A stretch of DNA of 57,149 nucleotides. It comes from Thermodesulfovibrionia bacterium. Lineage in GTDB: Bacteria; Nitrospirota; Thermodesulfovibrionia; UBA6902; BMS3Bbin08. Shown one piece after another: positions 32,773-40,170 of this stretch. The stretch lies in NCBI GenBank assembly GCA_030694425.1, contig JAUXYI010000063.1, positions 1 to 57,149 on the forward strand, written 5' to 3'. The position numbers and the translations under genes were made by a program. The notes under the pieces are model-generated. The model did no database searches. It saw nothing but the letters and a program-made list of their open reading frames with translations, and was not told the DNA's origin. Numbering within the stretch: the first letter of the stretch is position 1; each line of letters opens with the position of its first letter.

Positions 32773-33921
32773 TTAGGCTCTGCCCTGGCTCCTTTTCTTC
32801 AGATAGCGTCTGCCTGCCAGCACAGCCCCGCCTGTTACAAACAGTATGGAACTTATCGGCTCAGGAGTAGCAACAAATCCTTTCGTCATTGTGAAATCAT
32901 CTCCAAACCCTACGATAGCCCCATTATCATTAATGCCGTAGGCTTCTGCCGATAACCAGCCATCAGGTTTAATCGGGGTGTAAACTCCATTACTATAGAC
33001 AAAACCCAAACGGTTATTATAAGCGTCATTGCCCCATCCTACTACATCGCCATTATTGTTGATGCCGTAAGCCCACTCACTCGTCAGCCAGGCTACATCT
33101 AATATAGTATATGTATCGGTATTTGAGTCATAAATAAAACCACCTCCGGTACCTCCACCTACCACAAGACCATTATCGTTAATGTCATAAACCATTGCCG
33201 TATCCCAGTAGCCAGGGTTTATATACTCCCATGATATGGTCCCGATATCATACAGAAAACCTTGTGTAGTGGTTGTGACTCCCACGGTTACACTTCCAAA
33301 TCCTGCCACCATATTATTGTTGTTAATGCTTCTTGCATCTGCCCAGTCCCATCCAGCAGGTAACAATTGAGTATATGTTCCATTATTGTAAAAATACCCT
33401 ACATCAATAGAACTGGCATTATTGGCTCCTCCCGCTACAATACCGCTGTCATTAATATCATAAGCCCATGCCCCATTCCAGGAACTATCTTTCAATTCAG
33501 TATAACTATAACTCCCGCTATTATAAATAAAACCTTTCGCGGTCAAATTAGCGTCATAGCCCCATCCTGCCGCAATGTTATAATTATTGATACCAGAAAC
33601 ACCCGAAACCGAATCCCAGGTAGAACTACTAATAGTAGGCAACAACTCGGTACAATTAGTATAACTTCCGGCGCTGCATATAAAACCTTTGTAGCTATAT
33701 CCAGCATCACTCCCCCATCCTACTACAGTACTACTATTGTTAATGCCTTGGGCATATACTCCTGTCCAGTCGGTAGGCCATACCTCCTCATAAATATATT
33801 CTGCCTCTGATAAACGAGGCATAAATATAATACATAAAGATAAACTTATAAATACTATCTTTGATAGTATTTTTAAATTAATCAGACAGGTATTCCATTT
33901 TCTGCTTTTTCTTGTGATCAT
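32773..33921 (-). CDS. PEP-CTERM anchored HAF-repeat extracellular protein
   Basis: A 382-residue protein. A signal peptide (about residues 15-41, ending SEAE) is followed by seven or so repeats of about 45 residues with the core INNNGxVVGxGxxxxxxxGFIY. The C-terminal sorting signal is TPEPISSILFVTGGAVLAG followed by RRYLKKR, a PEP-CTERM tail recognised by exosortase. HAF repeats form a beta-propeller-like fold in surface proteins. AAAAAGGAGG precedes the ATG and a sigma-54 promoter lies 67-80 bases upstream. No exosortase gene is in the window. Confidence 0.92.
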   Translation of the reverse strand: MITRKSRKWNTCLINLKILSKIVFISLSLCIIFMPRLSEAEYIYEEVWPTDWTGVYAQGINNSSTVVGWGSDAGYSYKGFICSAGSYTNCTELLPTISSSTWDSVSGVSGINNYNIAAGWGYDANLTAKGFIYNSGSYSYTELKDSSWNGAWAYDINDSGIVAGGANNASSIDVGYFYNNGTYTQLLPAGWDWADARSINNNNMVAGFGSVTVGVTTTTQGFLYDIGTISWEYINPGYWDTAMVYDINDNGLVVGGGTGGGFIYDSNTDTYTILDVAWLTSEWAYGINNNGDVVGWGNDAYNNRLGFVYSNGVYTPIKPDGWLSAEAYGINDNGAIVGFGDDFTMTKGFVATPEPISSILFVTGGAVLAGRRYLKKRSQGRA

Positions 33922-33987
33922 TTTTTAATTCCTCCTTTTTGTATTTTTTCTTTACACCTTTATAAATACTGTACTGTAAAACTTATA

Positions 33988-34001
33988 GCAATAATTATGC
34001 C
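33988..34001 (-). promoter_or_regulatory. Sigma-54 (-24/-12) promoter of the PEP-CTERM gene
   Basis: On the minus strand CTGGCATAATTATTGCTAT has GG and GC elements separated by exactly 10 bases (GG at 34001-34000, GC at 33989-33988). Transcription would start near 33976, about 55 bases before the ATG. Regulation of PEP-CTERM genes by the sigma-54 PrsK/PrsR system is known in other bacteria. Confidence 0.75.
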
Positions 34002-34164
34002 AGAAGTGTAAAATTTAACTTAATTTTTGTTTTCTTGATTGAAAACAGATAGTTAAACAATAAGAAATAAAGGATGGTTATTTTGAATAAAGAATCTAAA
34101 GTGTAACATTGCACATAATGTGCTGTCACATTTATGTATCATGACACATTAAAACCTATCATCC

Positions 34165-34268
34165 AAAAAAAAGCAGTTAGCCACAGATTTACACAGATTA
34201 ACACAGATTTATTAATGAAATACAAGAAAACCATATTTCACCTTTTTGGTTAAATATGAAATAAACGT
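34165..34268. mobile_element. MITE-like element, copy 1 (truncated on the right)
   Basis: About 100 bases starting AAAAGCAGTTAGCCACAGAT and ending ATGAAATAAACGT are almost identical to the left two thirds of 44337-44493. The inverted right end present there is missing here. It has no coding capacity. It lies in the 576-base gap 33922-34497, which holds no gene. Confidence 0.8.
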
Positions 34269-34334
34269 GTTACAATATGGAAGCTTACGGAAAGTTACGG
34301 ATTTTAAATAAAACCTAAATTGAGCGATTTATGT

Positions 34335-34404
34335 TACTTCCCCTCTATCAAGAGGGGATTAATGGAAGCACTTCTTTATTGAAGTGCTCCATTAAGGGGT
34401 GTGT
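34335..34404. mobile_element. Small non-autonomous palindromic element, copy 2 (partial)
   Basis: CCCCTCTATCAAGAGGGG, then GGAAGCACTTC...GAAGTGCTCC, then GGGGTGTGT. Apart from the loop it is nearly identical to 25684-25750. The left ACACACCCC end is missing. Confidence 0.8.
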
Positions 34405-34436
34405 TTTCCGTATTCGGTGGTTTGATTTTATTTTAC

Positions 34437-34486
34437 TTGGTGATATCACCAAATTATCTTAGATGTTAATAGTGAAATCACCAAGT
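34437..34486. promoter_or_regulatory. Perfect palindrome TTGGTGATATCACCAA and a second half-degenerate copy
   Basis: 34437-34452 is a perfect 16-bp palindrome, 46 bases after the gspD stop codon. A weaker copy (GTGAAATCACCAA) follows near 34473-34485. It is the same motif as at 22600-22652 and the half site at 36281. Probably a regulator binding site, though an RNA hairpin at the gspD end is also possible. Confidence 0.5.
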
Positions 34487-34497
34487 ATCGTTTATCA

Positions 34498-36051
34498 CTA
34501 TGGGGTTGATTCTTCGTGCTCTTTTTGATTTTTGTCTTTCATGAACTCATCTACCTTTTTATCCTTAGTGGCATCCTTAAATTTATTTAGATAATCTGAC
34601 GTTATATTTGAAGCATCTGTCTGACTCCTGATTACGTGTGGGGTAAGTAGAATGACGATTTCTATCTTATCAATAGCTTTTGTTGTGCTGCCAAATAGAT
34701 AACCGAGCAACGGGATTTTGCTGAGAAGGGGAATGCCGCTTCTTGACTTGTTTGTGTCTTCTCTTATAAGACCTCCGATTATTATTGTCTCGCCGTCCTG
34801 TGCAACAAGATGGGTGGAGGCTTCTGTTTTATTTATAACAGGATTGACTCCTGCAGCAATATCTGCTAATGAAGTTGCGGAAGAAGATACCTCCTGCGTT
34901 ATCTCAAGAGAGACCAGTCCACTTTCATTAACCTGCGGTTTTACCTTCAGGATTATCCCTATATCTTTATATTGAATTGTTGTTGATGTCTGTGCTTGTG
35001 AAATAATTGTAGTTGGAATAGGAACCTGTTGGCCTACCTGAATCCTTGCCTCACGATTATCTGACACAAGTATGTGGGGAGCAGCTATGACATTTGCTTT
35101 GCCTTCTGATGAAAGAGCCTCAAGACGCGCCCTCACTATACCACTTAAATCTTTAGCGAGGAATGTAAAACCTGTTCCTGACAGGGTTACGGGACTACCT
35201 GACGCACCTACCAAGTCAGATGGTCTTTGTCCCATTCCGCCGGTAAGGTTAAAGTCCGAGGTATTTAAATCTGTCTTTAATGACCAGGCAAGTCCGAATC
35301 TCAGACTATCTGACAGGTCAACACGAGCAATTAAGCCTTCTATCAGAACCTGTCTCGGCACCATATCAATCCTTTTAATTATCTCGCTTATCAGGGCATA
35401 ATCCTCCGAGGTTGCGAGTATTATTATTGTATTTGTGATTTCGTCAGGGAATATCCTTGTAACATTTGACACAAGCGCCTCTCCACCTGTTTGTATGATT
35501 GACGCCTGTGGCTGAGTGTTACCTGTCTGCCCAGGCAGGGAGGATTGCGTCTCAGTTGATGGCTTCATGCCTAAGAGTATCTGCTGAAGAAGTGAAGCAA
35601 CATCTTTTGCCTTGCTATTCTGAACAGGATATACAAAGACCTGCGGTTTTATTGGCTCTTTTGATATTCCACTTATAGGAACTATCCTGTAAAGGTTATT
35701 TTCCTCTACTATGCCAATGCCATTGAGCCTTAATATAACTCCCATCAGGGGAAGTATATCCTCTTTTGCCACAGGAGTTACAGTCCTTAAATTCACCCTG
35801 CCCTTTACCTGGGGGTCAATTGTGTAATTGACCTTCAGTATATCACCGAATATTGTCTGGATTACTGAAAATACATCTTCATCATCAAAATTGAAACTGA
35901 ACTCGCCTTTTTTTAAGTTTGCAGGTTCGGAACGAATCTCCGACTTCAGAGCGCTGGAGTTTTCTCTCTCAGGCTCCTGTGCATACAACGATAAATCCTT
36001 AATCGTTGTAGAAATGAGGAGTGCCAGAAAAAGGATAGCTAAATACCTCAC
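34498..36051 (-). CDS. gspD: GspD-family secretin of type II secretion
   Basis: About 517 residues from GTG 36051: signal peptide RYLAILFLALLIS, an N0-like domain (DPQVKGRVNLRTVTP), N1/N2 domains (VYPVQNSKAKDVASLLQQIL), and the secretin core (GLARVDLSDSLRFG-type start, VPIPTTI, then SGIPLLSKIPLLGYLFGS). The upstream frame to 36213 is translated REP, so GTG with TTAGAGG before it is the better start. The protein is shorter than classical GspD, with one N1-type repeat region. It forms the outer-membrane channel. Last gene of the minus-strand block. Confidence 0.9.
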   Translation of the reverse strand: MRYLAILFLALLISTTIKDLSLYAQEPERENSSALKSEIRSEPANLKKGEFSFNFDDEDVFSVIQTIFGDILKVNYTIDPQVKGRVNLRTVTPVAKEDILPLMGVILRLNGIGIVEENNLYRIVPISGISKEPIKPQVFVYPVQNSKAKDVASLLQQILLGMKPSTETQSSLPGQTGNTQPQASIIQTGGEALVSNVTRIFPDEITNTIIILATSEDYALISEIIKRIDMVPRQVLIEGLIARVDLSDSLRFGLAWSLKTDLNTSDFNLTGGMGQRPSDLVGASGSPVTLSGTGFTFLAKDLSGIVRARLEALSSEGKANVIAAPHILVSDNREARIQVGQQVPIPTTIISQAQTSTTIQYKDIGIILKVKPQVNESGLVSLEITQEVSSSATSLADIAAGVNPVINKTEASTHLVAQDGETIIIGGLIREDTNKSRSGIPLLSKIPLLGYLFGSTTKAIDKIEIVILLTPHVIRSQTDASNITSDYLNKFKDATKDKKVDEFMKDKNQKEHEESTP

Positions 36052-36078
36052 AGAACCTCTAAGATTATTTGCTCCGAA

Positions 36079-36170
36079 AATGTCATTCCCGTGAAAACGG
36101 GAATCCAGGGTTTCCCCTGAAAATGGGAATCCATTTCCTTTTACTGGATTCCTGCCTTTGCAGGAATGAC
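36079..36170. repeat. REP triple upstream of gspD
   Basis: GTCATTCCCGTGAAAACGGG, TTTCCCCTGAAAATGGGAA and CCTGCCTTTGCAGGAATGAC arms. It ends 28 bases before the GTG start and is read in frame as a false extension. Confidence 0.85.
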
Positions 36171-36274
36171 AATGGAGGATATTTCCATTCTCTTTTATGT
36201 CGCTATGGAACATGTTTATTTCCCAGAATTAAGTAAATAAAAAGAATATACCAGAAAAAAAGAAAAATGTCATC

Positions 36275-36292
36275 TAGGGAAATCACCAACTC
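36275..36292. promoter_or_regulatory. Half site related to TTGGTGATATCACCAA, upstream of gspD
   Basis: AAATCACCAAC matches one arm of the palindrome; the other arm is degenerate (CTAGGGA). Confidence 0.3.
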
Positions 36293-36343
36293 TATCTGGT
36301 TATTTTGCCAACTCGATGTCGGAATCGATTTGAAAGATAGGGT

Positions 36344-37159
36344 TTATTTATCCGGATGACATGGCTTACACGCTTGTCCTGGAACACGAAACCCATGTTT
36401 TTCACCCCCACCCTCTGCACCTATCATTCCAACAGGAATTATACCTTTTTCATGGGGGTTATGACAGGTAATACAGGTAACTTTATCTTCGTAATCTAGT
36501 GGAAATATTATGTCAAACAGCTTTTCTGCTTCTTTCATCCATGCTAAAATCTTAGCAGACGGTTTGAGAAGGTGATTAGCATTTGCAGGGTGTGTAGGGC
36601 TATATCCCTTGCCATGACATCCCTCGCACAGTATCGTAAAATTTTCAATGAGTTTAATCTCTTTAGGGATTGCTGTCTTTTCATCTTTAGCATGGCACTT
36701 AAAACAGAGACTTGTTGTTCGAAGGGTTACTTCTTTTAGAATTCTCTTTGGCGCTTCCTTATGTATTACATGCCAACCCTGTCCGGTGGGTTGAATATCA
36801 ATAGGTTTTTCTACATGACAATATAGACACTTTTCTCCAAAAATCTCTCTTTTTTCATTCCTCTGTTTATGAGGGTCAAATATCTTATATTCATCCTTAA
36901 CGTGGCACTTAAGACAGGCATCTGTTCTTTTAAAGGGTGTTTCTCTTAGAATTCTCTTTGGCGCTTCCTTATGTATTATATGCCATCCCCACTCACCGGT
37001 ATAGTGAATATCAATGGCATCTGTTACAGTTTTAGTAGTAGGCGTTAGTCCGCCTTTATCTTGTGCGAATACCATTTCGCTTACAAGAAATATTATTGAG
37101 AGCAGTAGTATTATTATTTTCACTAATTGTTTCATTAGCCTATTAATTAATTTTACCAC
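36344..37159 (-). CDS. Hexaheme c-type cytochrome with an internal duplication, inside the secretion operon
   Basis: A 271-residue protein (ATG 37135 is an alternative start) with signal peptide ending VFAQ. Six CXXCH sites: CLKCH, CLYCH, CFKCH, CEGCH, CITCH and CKPCH. The first two pairs are a tandem duplication: GWHIIHKEAPKRIL before CLKCH, repeated as GWHVIHKEAPKRIL before CFKCH, with the DNA also still similar. It lies 3 bases after gspJ and 290 bases before gspD, so a cytochrome is co-transcribed with the secretion machine. It may be a cargo or an electron carrier. Confidence 0.87.
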   Translation of the reverse strand: MVKLINRLMKQLVKIIILLLSIIFLVSEMVFAQDKGGLTPTTKTVTDAIDIHYTGEWGWHIIHKEAPKRILRETPFKRTDACLKCHVKDEYKIFDPHKQRNEKREIFGEKCLYCHVEKPIDIQPTGQGWHVIHKEAPKRILKEVTLRTTSLCFKCHAKDEKTAIPKEIKLIENFTILCEGCHGKGYSPTHPANANHLLKPSAKILAWMKEAEKLFDIIFPLDYEDKVTCITCHNPHEKGIIPVGMIGAEGGGEKHGFRVPGQACKPCHPDK

Positions 37160-37162
37160 ATT

Positions 37163-37762
37163 TTAATATCCAAAACCCCTTGCCCTTACTGGAATATTAA
37201 TGGAAAGTTTTTTTGTCCCATCAACAATATGCAGTCTTACCTTTTCAGGGATATATAAATTGTATTTTACTTCCTCTACCCACTTCTCTTTCCCTTCTAT
37301 CGGGTCTTTGTAAAAATATTCAAAATACATCTCATCAAAACCATCAAGGAGTTTTACCTCTCTTTTGTCTTTAATGCCAATAATATTTTCAGATGCATAT
37401 AATGACTTCTTCCCTGAGACATCGGATACAACCCTATATGTAACTACCACATAGCCCCTCTGTCTATCCCGGAAGGAATAGTTTGTAGACAACTGTAGAA
37501 GTCCTCTCTGTCCTTTGAAGTAATATTTCAAATCGCCATCTTCTATATATGTAACCGGTATCCCAGATTGAATCTGTGAATCTATGATTGTTAAAGACGA
37601 CCGCATTCTCTCAAGGGATTCCATCTTCTTTTCTCCTGAGCTTACAGAACGAAATCCGAGTCTCATGGCGCCCATTACCATTAAAACAATAATCCCGATT
37701 ATAGTGACGGCGATTATTAATTCAAGGAGAGTAAAACCCGCCCTACGCCCAAAAGATGTCAT
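37163..37762 (-). CDS. gspJ: GspJ-like minor pseudopilin
   Basis: About 199 residues from ATG 37762: leader MTSFGRRAG, then FTLLELIIAVTIIGIIVLMV with Glu at position 5, then a GspJ-type domain (SLTIIDSQIQSG, YFKGQRGLLQLST, LLDGFDEMYFEYF). The frame runs 49 codons further upstream, all of it REP sequence. The last REP arm supplies both GAGGGG and the GGGATG start, so the repeat appears to provide the translation signals. Confidence 0.85.
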   Translation of the reverse strand: MTSFGRRAGFTLLELIIAVTIIGIIVLMVMGAMRLGFRSVSSGEKKMESLERMRSSLTIIDSQIQSGIPVTYIEDGDLKYYFKGQRGLLQLSTNYSFRDRQRGYVVVTYRVVSDVSGKKSLYASENIIGIKDKREVKLLDGFDEMYFEYFYKDPIEGKEKWVEEVKYNLYIPEKVRLHIVDGTKKLSINIPVRARGFGY

Positions 37763-37764
37763 CC

Positions 37765-37895
37765 CGAGCCCCTCACTTCTGTCATTCCGAGCGAAGCGAG
37801 GAATCTTATCCTTTGTTCGGGGCAGGCTCCGCGAGGAATCTTGTTTTTTGAGATTGCTTTGGCACTTCGTGCCTCGCAATGACATTTTGTGATGC
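37765..37895. repeat. REP cluster upstream of and into the gspJ start
   Basis: Arms GTCATTCCGAGCGAAGCGAGG, GGGGCAGGCTCCGCGAGGAATC and GCACTTCGTGCCTCGCAATGAC. Confidence 0.85.
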
Positions 37896-37913
37896 TTATT
37901 GCATTCCATCTCT

Positions 37914-38372
37914 TTAGATTTTCTTATTCACAACTTTCATGGTCTTCAAGGTCAACGACCTTGTCTTTGTACCCTTCGTCCAGTGTATTGTTAAATCAAC
38001 CCCTAAAAGCCTTACTTTTAGATTTTGTGTTCTTTCTTTCTCAGAATCTCTTATAGAAACGTCTATCCGGTATCCATCGGGTGTTACTTCACTCCATGAC
38101 CCTTCTGAGAGATTAGAATTATCAAGTATCTCTCTCATTTTAGCCTCTGCCTTTATGACAGCGGACACATAGTCTTCTGATACAGATATACCCTTCAGAT
38201 TACTTGAAAGGAGCTGTAACACGACTATCAATGCAATGCCAGATATCGCAAGAGCAACAAGCACTTCAAGAAGGGTAAAACCCGCCCCCTCACCCCATCC
38301 CTCTCCCCTGTGGGGAGAGGGATGGGGTGAGGGGGAATTGCAAATTTTAAATTTTAAATTTTGTTTTTTCAC
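37914..38372 (-). CDS. gspI: GspI-like minor pseudopilin with a repeat-encoded leader
   Basis: A 152-residue protein. The prepilin helix FTLLEVLVALAISGIALIVV is preceded by a 32-residue leader made of a KFKICN simple repeat and the translated palindrome SPHPSPHRGEGWGEGAG. The only in-frame start is GTG 38372, which itself lies at the end of a GGGTCAAGGGTTCAAGTG simple repeat with AAGGG as ribosome binding site. The mature part has the GspI features AEAKMREIL and LKVRLLG...HW. Signal cleavage would remove the whole repeat-derived part. Confidence 0.85.
   Translation of the reverse strand: MKKQNLKFKICNSPSPHPSPHRGEGWGEGAGFTLLEVLVALAISGIALIVVLQLLSSNLKGISVSEDYVSAVIKAEAKMREILDNSNLSEGSWSEVTPDGYRIDVSIRDSEKERTQNLKVRLLGVDLTIHWTKGTKTRSLTLKTMKVVNKKI
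38283..38336. repeat. GC-rich palindrome encoding the GspI leader
   Basis: CCCCTCACCCCATCCCTCTC and its inverted copy GAGAGGGATGGGGTGAGGGG around CCCCTGTGGGGA. Confidence 0.88.
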
Positions 38373-38397
38373 TTGAACCCTTGACCCCTTAAATCCT

Positions 38398-38841
38398 TTA
38401 CTTTACCACCACCGCCCCGACTACAGGGTCTATCTCTATATCAACTGTCCTTTTTTTACCCTGTAAAACTATTGTTCCTCCTTTAATATCTCCTGCTGCA
38501 TTGAAGACTAACTGGTACTTTCCTGTACTGATTTCTCCTGACAAGGGATCTTTTACCTTGATACCTATACCAGCGGAAATACCTCTTTCACCATAACCCT
38601 CTATCCCGTATTTTCTTGAATCAAGGTCTATTGTGATGGTTTTTCTTTCGCCGCTAATCTTTGCAAGGGCCCGGGCATATCTAATGGTGGCGGATACCTC
38701 CCTAACTGTTGCATCAAATCTGCTTGAGGGCAATATATTTGCGAAAAACACAGAGGAAATGCCGAGTATGAGAGAGAGGAGAAACAAAACGATTATCAGT
38801 TCAAGGAGGGTGAAGCCCGCCCCCTCACCTGTGCTCGTCAT
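38398..38841 (-). CDS. gspH: GspH-like minor pseudopilin
   Basis: About 147 residues from ATG 38841: leader MTSTGEGAG, then FTLLELIIVLFLLSLILGI, then a GspH-type domain (ATIRYARALAKISGERKTIT, VDIEIDPVVG). The ATG is the last arm of a REP (GGAATGAC), so the leader begins in the repeat. No gene for the major pseudopilin GspG occurs in the window; it must be elsewhere, or this protein replaces it. Confidence 0.83.
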   Translation of the reverse strand: MTSTGEGAGFTLLELIIVLFLLSLILGISSVFFANILPSSRFDATVREVSATIRYARALAKISGERKTITIDLDSRKYGIEGYGERGISAGIGIKVKDPLSGEISTGKYQLVFNAAGDIKGGTIVLQGKKRTVDIEIDPVVGAVVVK

Positions 38842-38932
38842 TCCGTGCCTGACACGGAATCCAGTCATTTAGCCTCCTGGATTCCTGCTCCCTGCTTACT
38901 ACCTTCAGGGACAAGCTTCGCAGGAATGACAT
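38836..38932. repeat. REP pair upstream of and into the gspH start
   Basis: GTCATTCCGTGCCTGACACGG and GGGACAAGCTTCGCAGGAATGAC arms. The gspH start codon is inside it. Confidence 0.85.
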
Positions 38933-38976
38933 CTTTATTCTTTCTATTGAACAATCGGCACGGATATTTCATTATT

Positions 38977-40170
38977 TCAAAACGGTAGTTCTGATATGCT
39001 GAATATTGCCATAAGCATCGAGAGTACTATAAAACCAATAATCAAACCCATTATAAGAATCATAGCAGGTTCAAGGAGGCTCAGAAATCTCCTCAGAGCC
39101 ACCCTCAGGCTTTTTTCGTATGTAACTGCGACTTTTATCAACATATCATCCAGCTGTCCTGTTTCCTCTCCAACCTTAACCATTGAGACAGCAAGAGGTG
39201 GAAAAACATTTGCCTCGGATAAAAGAATCGTTATACCCTTTCCCTCTTTAACGCCCTTAGAGAGGGAATCAATGGCAGAGGCTATAACCTGATTGTTTAT
39301 AACATCCTTTGCATTGTTTAGCGCCTGAAGCATCGGCACTCCGCTGCGGAGTAGTGTGCCTAATGTCCTGCAGAATCTTGCAGTCTCAAGCTTTCTTATC
39401 ACATCGCCCATCATCCTGAGCTTGAAGGAATCCCAATTGTATCTGCCGTTATCAGATTTTATATAGTTTCTGAAGATAGACCAGCCTGCTATCATGAATA
39501 AGAGACCGCCCCACCAGTATGCCCTGATTGTATTGCTGAACCCAAGGAGTAAACGGGTAGCAAGGGGCATTGATGAGCCCAATTCGGCAAATATTGAAGT
39601 AAACTTAGGAACCATAAAGGTTAAAAGTATGATTATTGATATGCCGCCTGTGCTGAAAAGTATTACAGGATAAATCATAGAGGAAAAGACATGTTCCTTT
39701 ATCTCCTTTGTGGTCTCAAGGAACTCACTCAGTTTTTCCAGCACCACATTCAGCACACCTCCAGCCTCCCCTGCCCTAATCATGTTCACATAAAGCCTCG
39801 GAAATATCCTCGGATGCCTCTGAAGCGCATCAGAGAAAGAACTGCCCTCCCTGATTGACTTCAGGATAGATTTAATTATATCCCTCATCTGTCCGCCTTC
39901 TGATATCCCAGAGAGTATATTTAGACTCGTATCTAATGGTAAGCCGGCGACCAGAAGTGTAGATAGCTCTGTTGTGAATGTGAGAAGGTCTTCACTTGAG
40001 GATCTAAGGGTAAACCTTTTTTTTATTTCCTCCCCTTGAGTGGTAATCTTTAAGAGGATAACCCCGGAATTTTTAAGCCTTTCAATAGCAGACTTTTCAT
40101 CAGAAGCCTCTATAACACCATCTATAATTGCACCATCAGAAGTGGTAGCCCTGTATGAAAAGATAGGCAT
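38977..40170 (-). CDS. gspF: GspF inner-membrane platform protein
   Basis: A 397-residue protein with two repeated GspF domains and three transmembrane helices (ILFSTGGISIIILLTFMVP, YWWGGLLFMIAGW, ILIMGLIIGFIVLSML). Family blocks: FxYRATTSDGAIIDGVIEA at the start, LLVAGLPLDTSLNIL, MIRAGEAGG, LLRSGVPMLQALNNA, VGEETGQLD. The start overlaps the gspE stop (TAATG). Confidence 0.95.
   Translation of the reverse strand: MPIFSYRATTSDGAIIDGVIEASDEKSAIERLKNSGVILLKITTQGEEIKKRFTLRSSSEDLLTFTTELSTLLVAGLPLDTSLNILSGISEGGQMRDIIKSILKSIREGSSFSDALQRHPRIFPRLYVNMIRAGEAGGVLNVVLEKLSEFLETTKEIKEHVFSSMIYPVILFSTGGISIIILLTFMVPKFTSIFAELGSSMPLATRLLLGFSNTIRAYWWGGLLFMIAGWSIFRNYIKSDNGRYNWDSFKLRMMGDVIRKLETARFCRTLGTLLRSGVPMLQALNNAKDVINNQVIASAIDSLSKGVKEGKGITILLSEANVFPPLAVSMVKVGEETGQLDDMLIKVAVTYEKSLRVALRRFLSLLEPAMILIMGLIIGFIVLSMLMAIFSISELPF

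Noticed and set aside
36052-36213. 54-codon N-terminal extension of GspD
   Set aside because: It is a translated REP; the GTG at 36051 has a ribosome binding site and starts a normal signal peptide.
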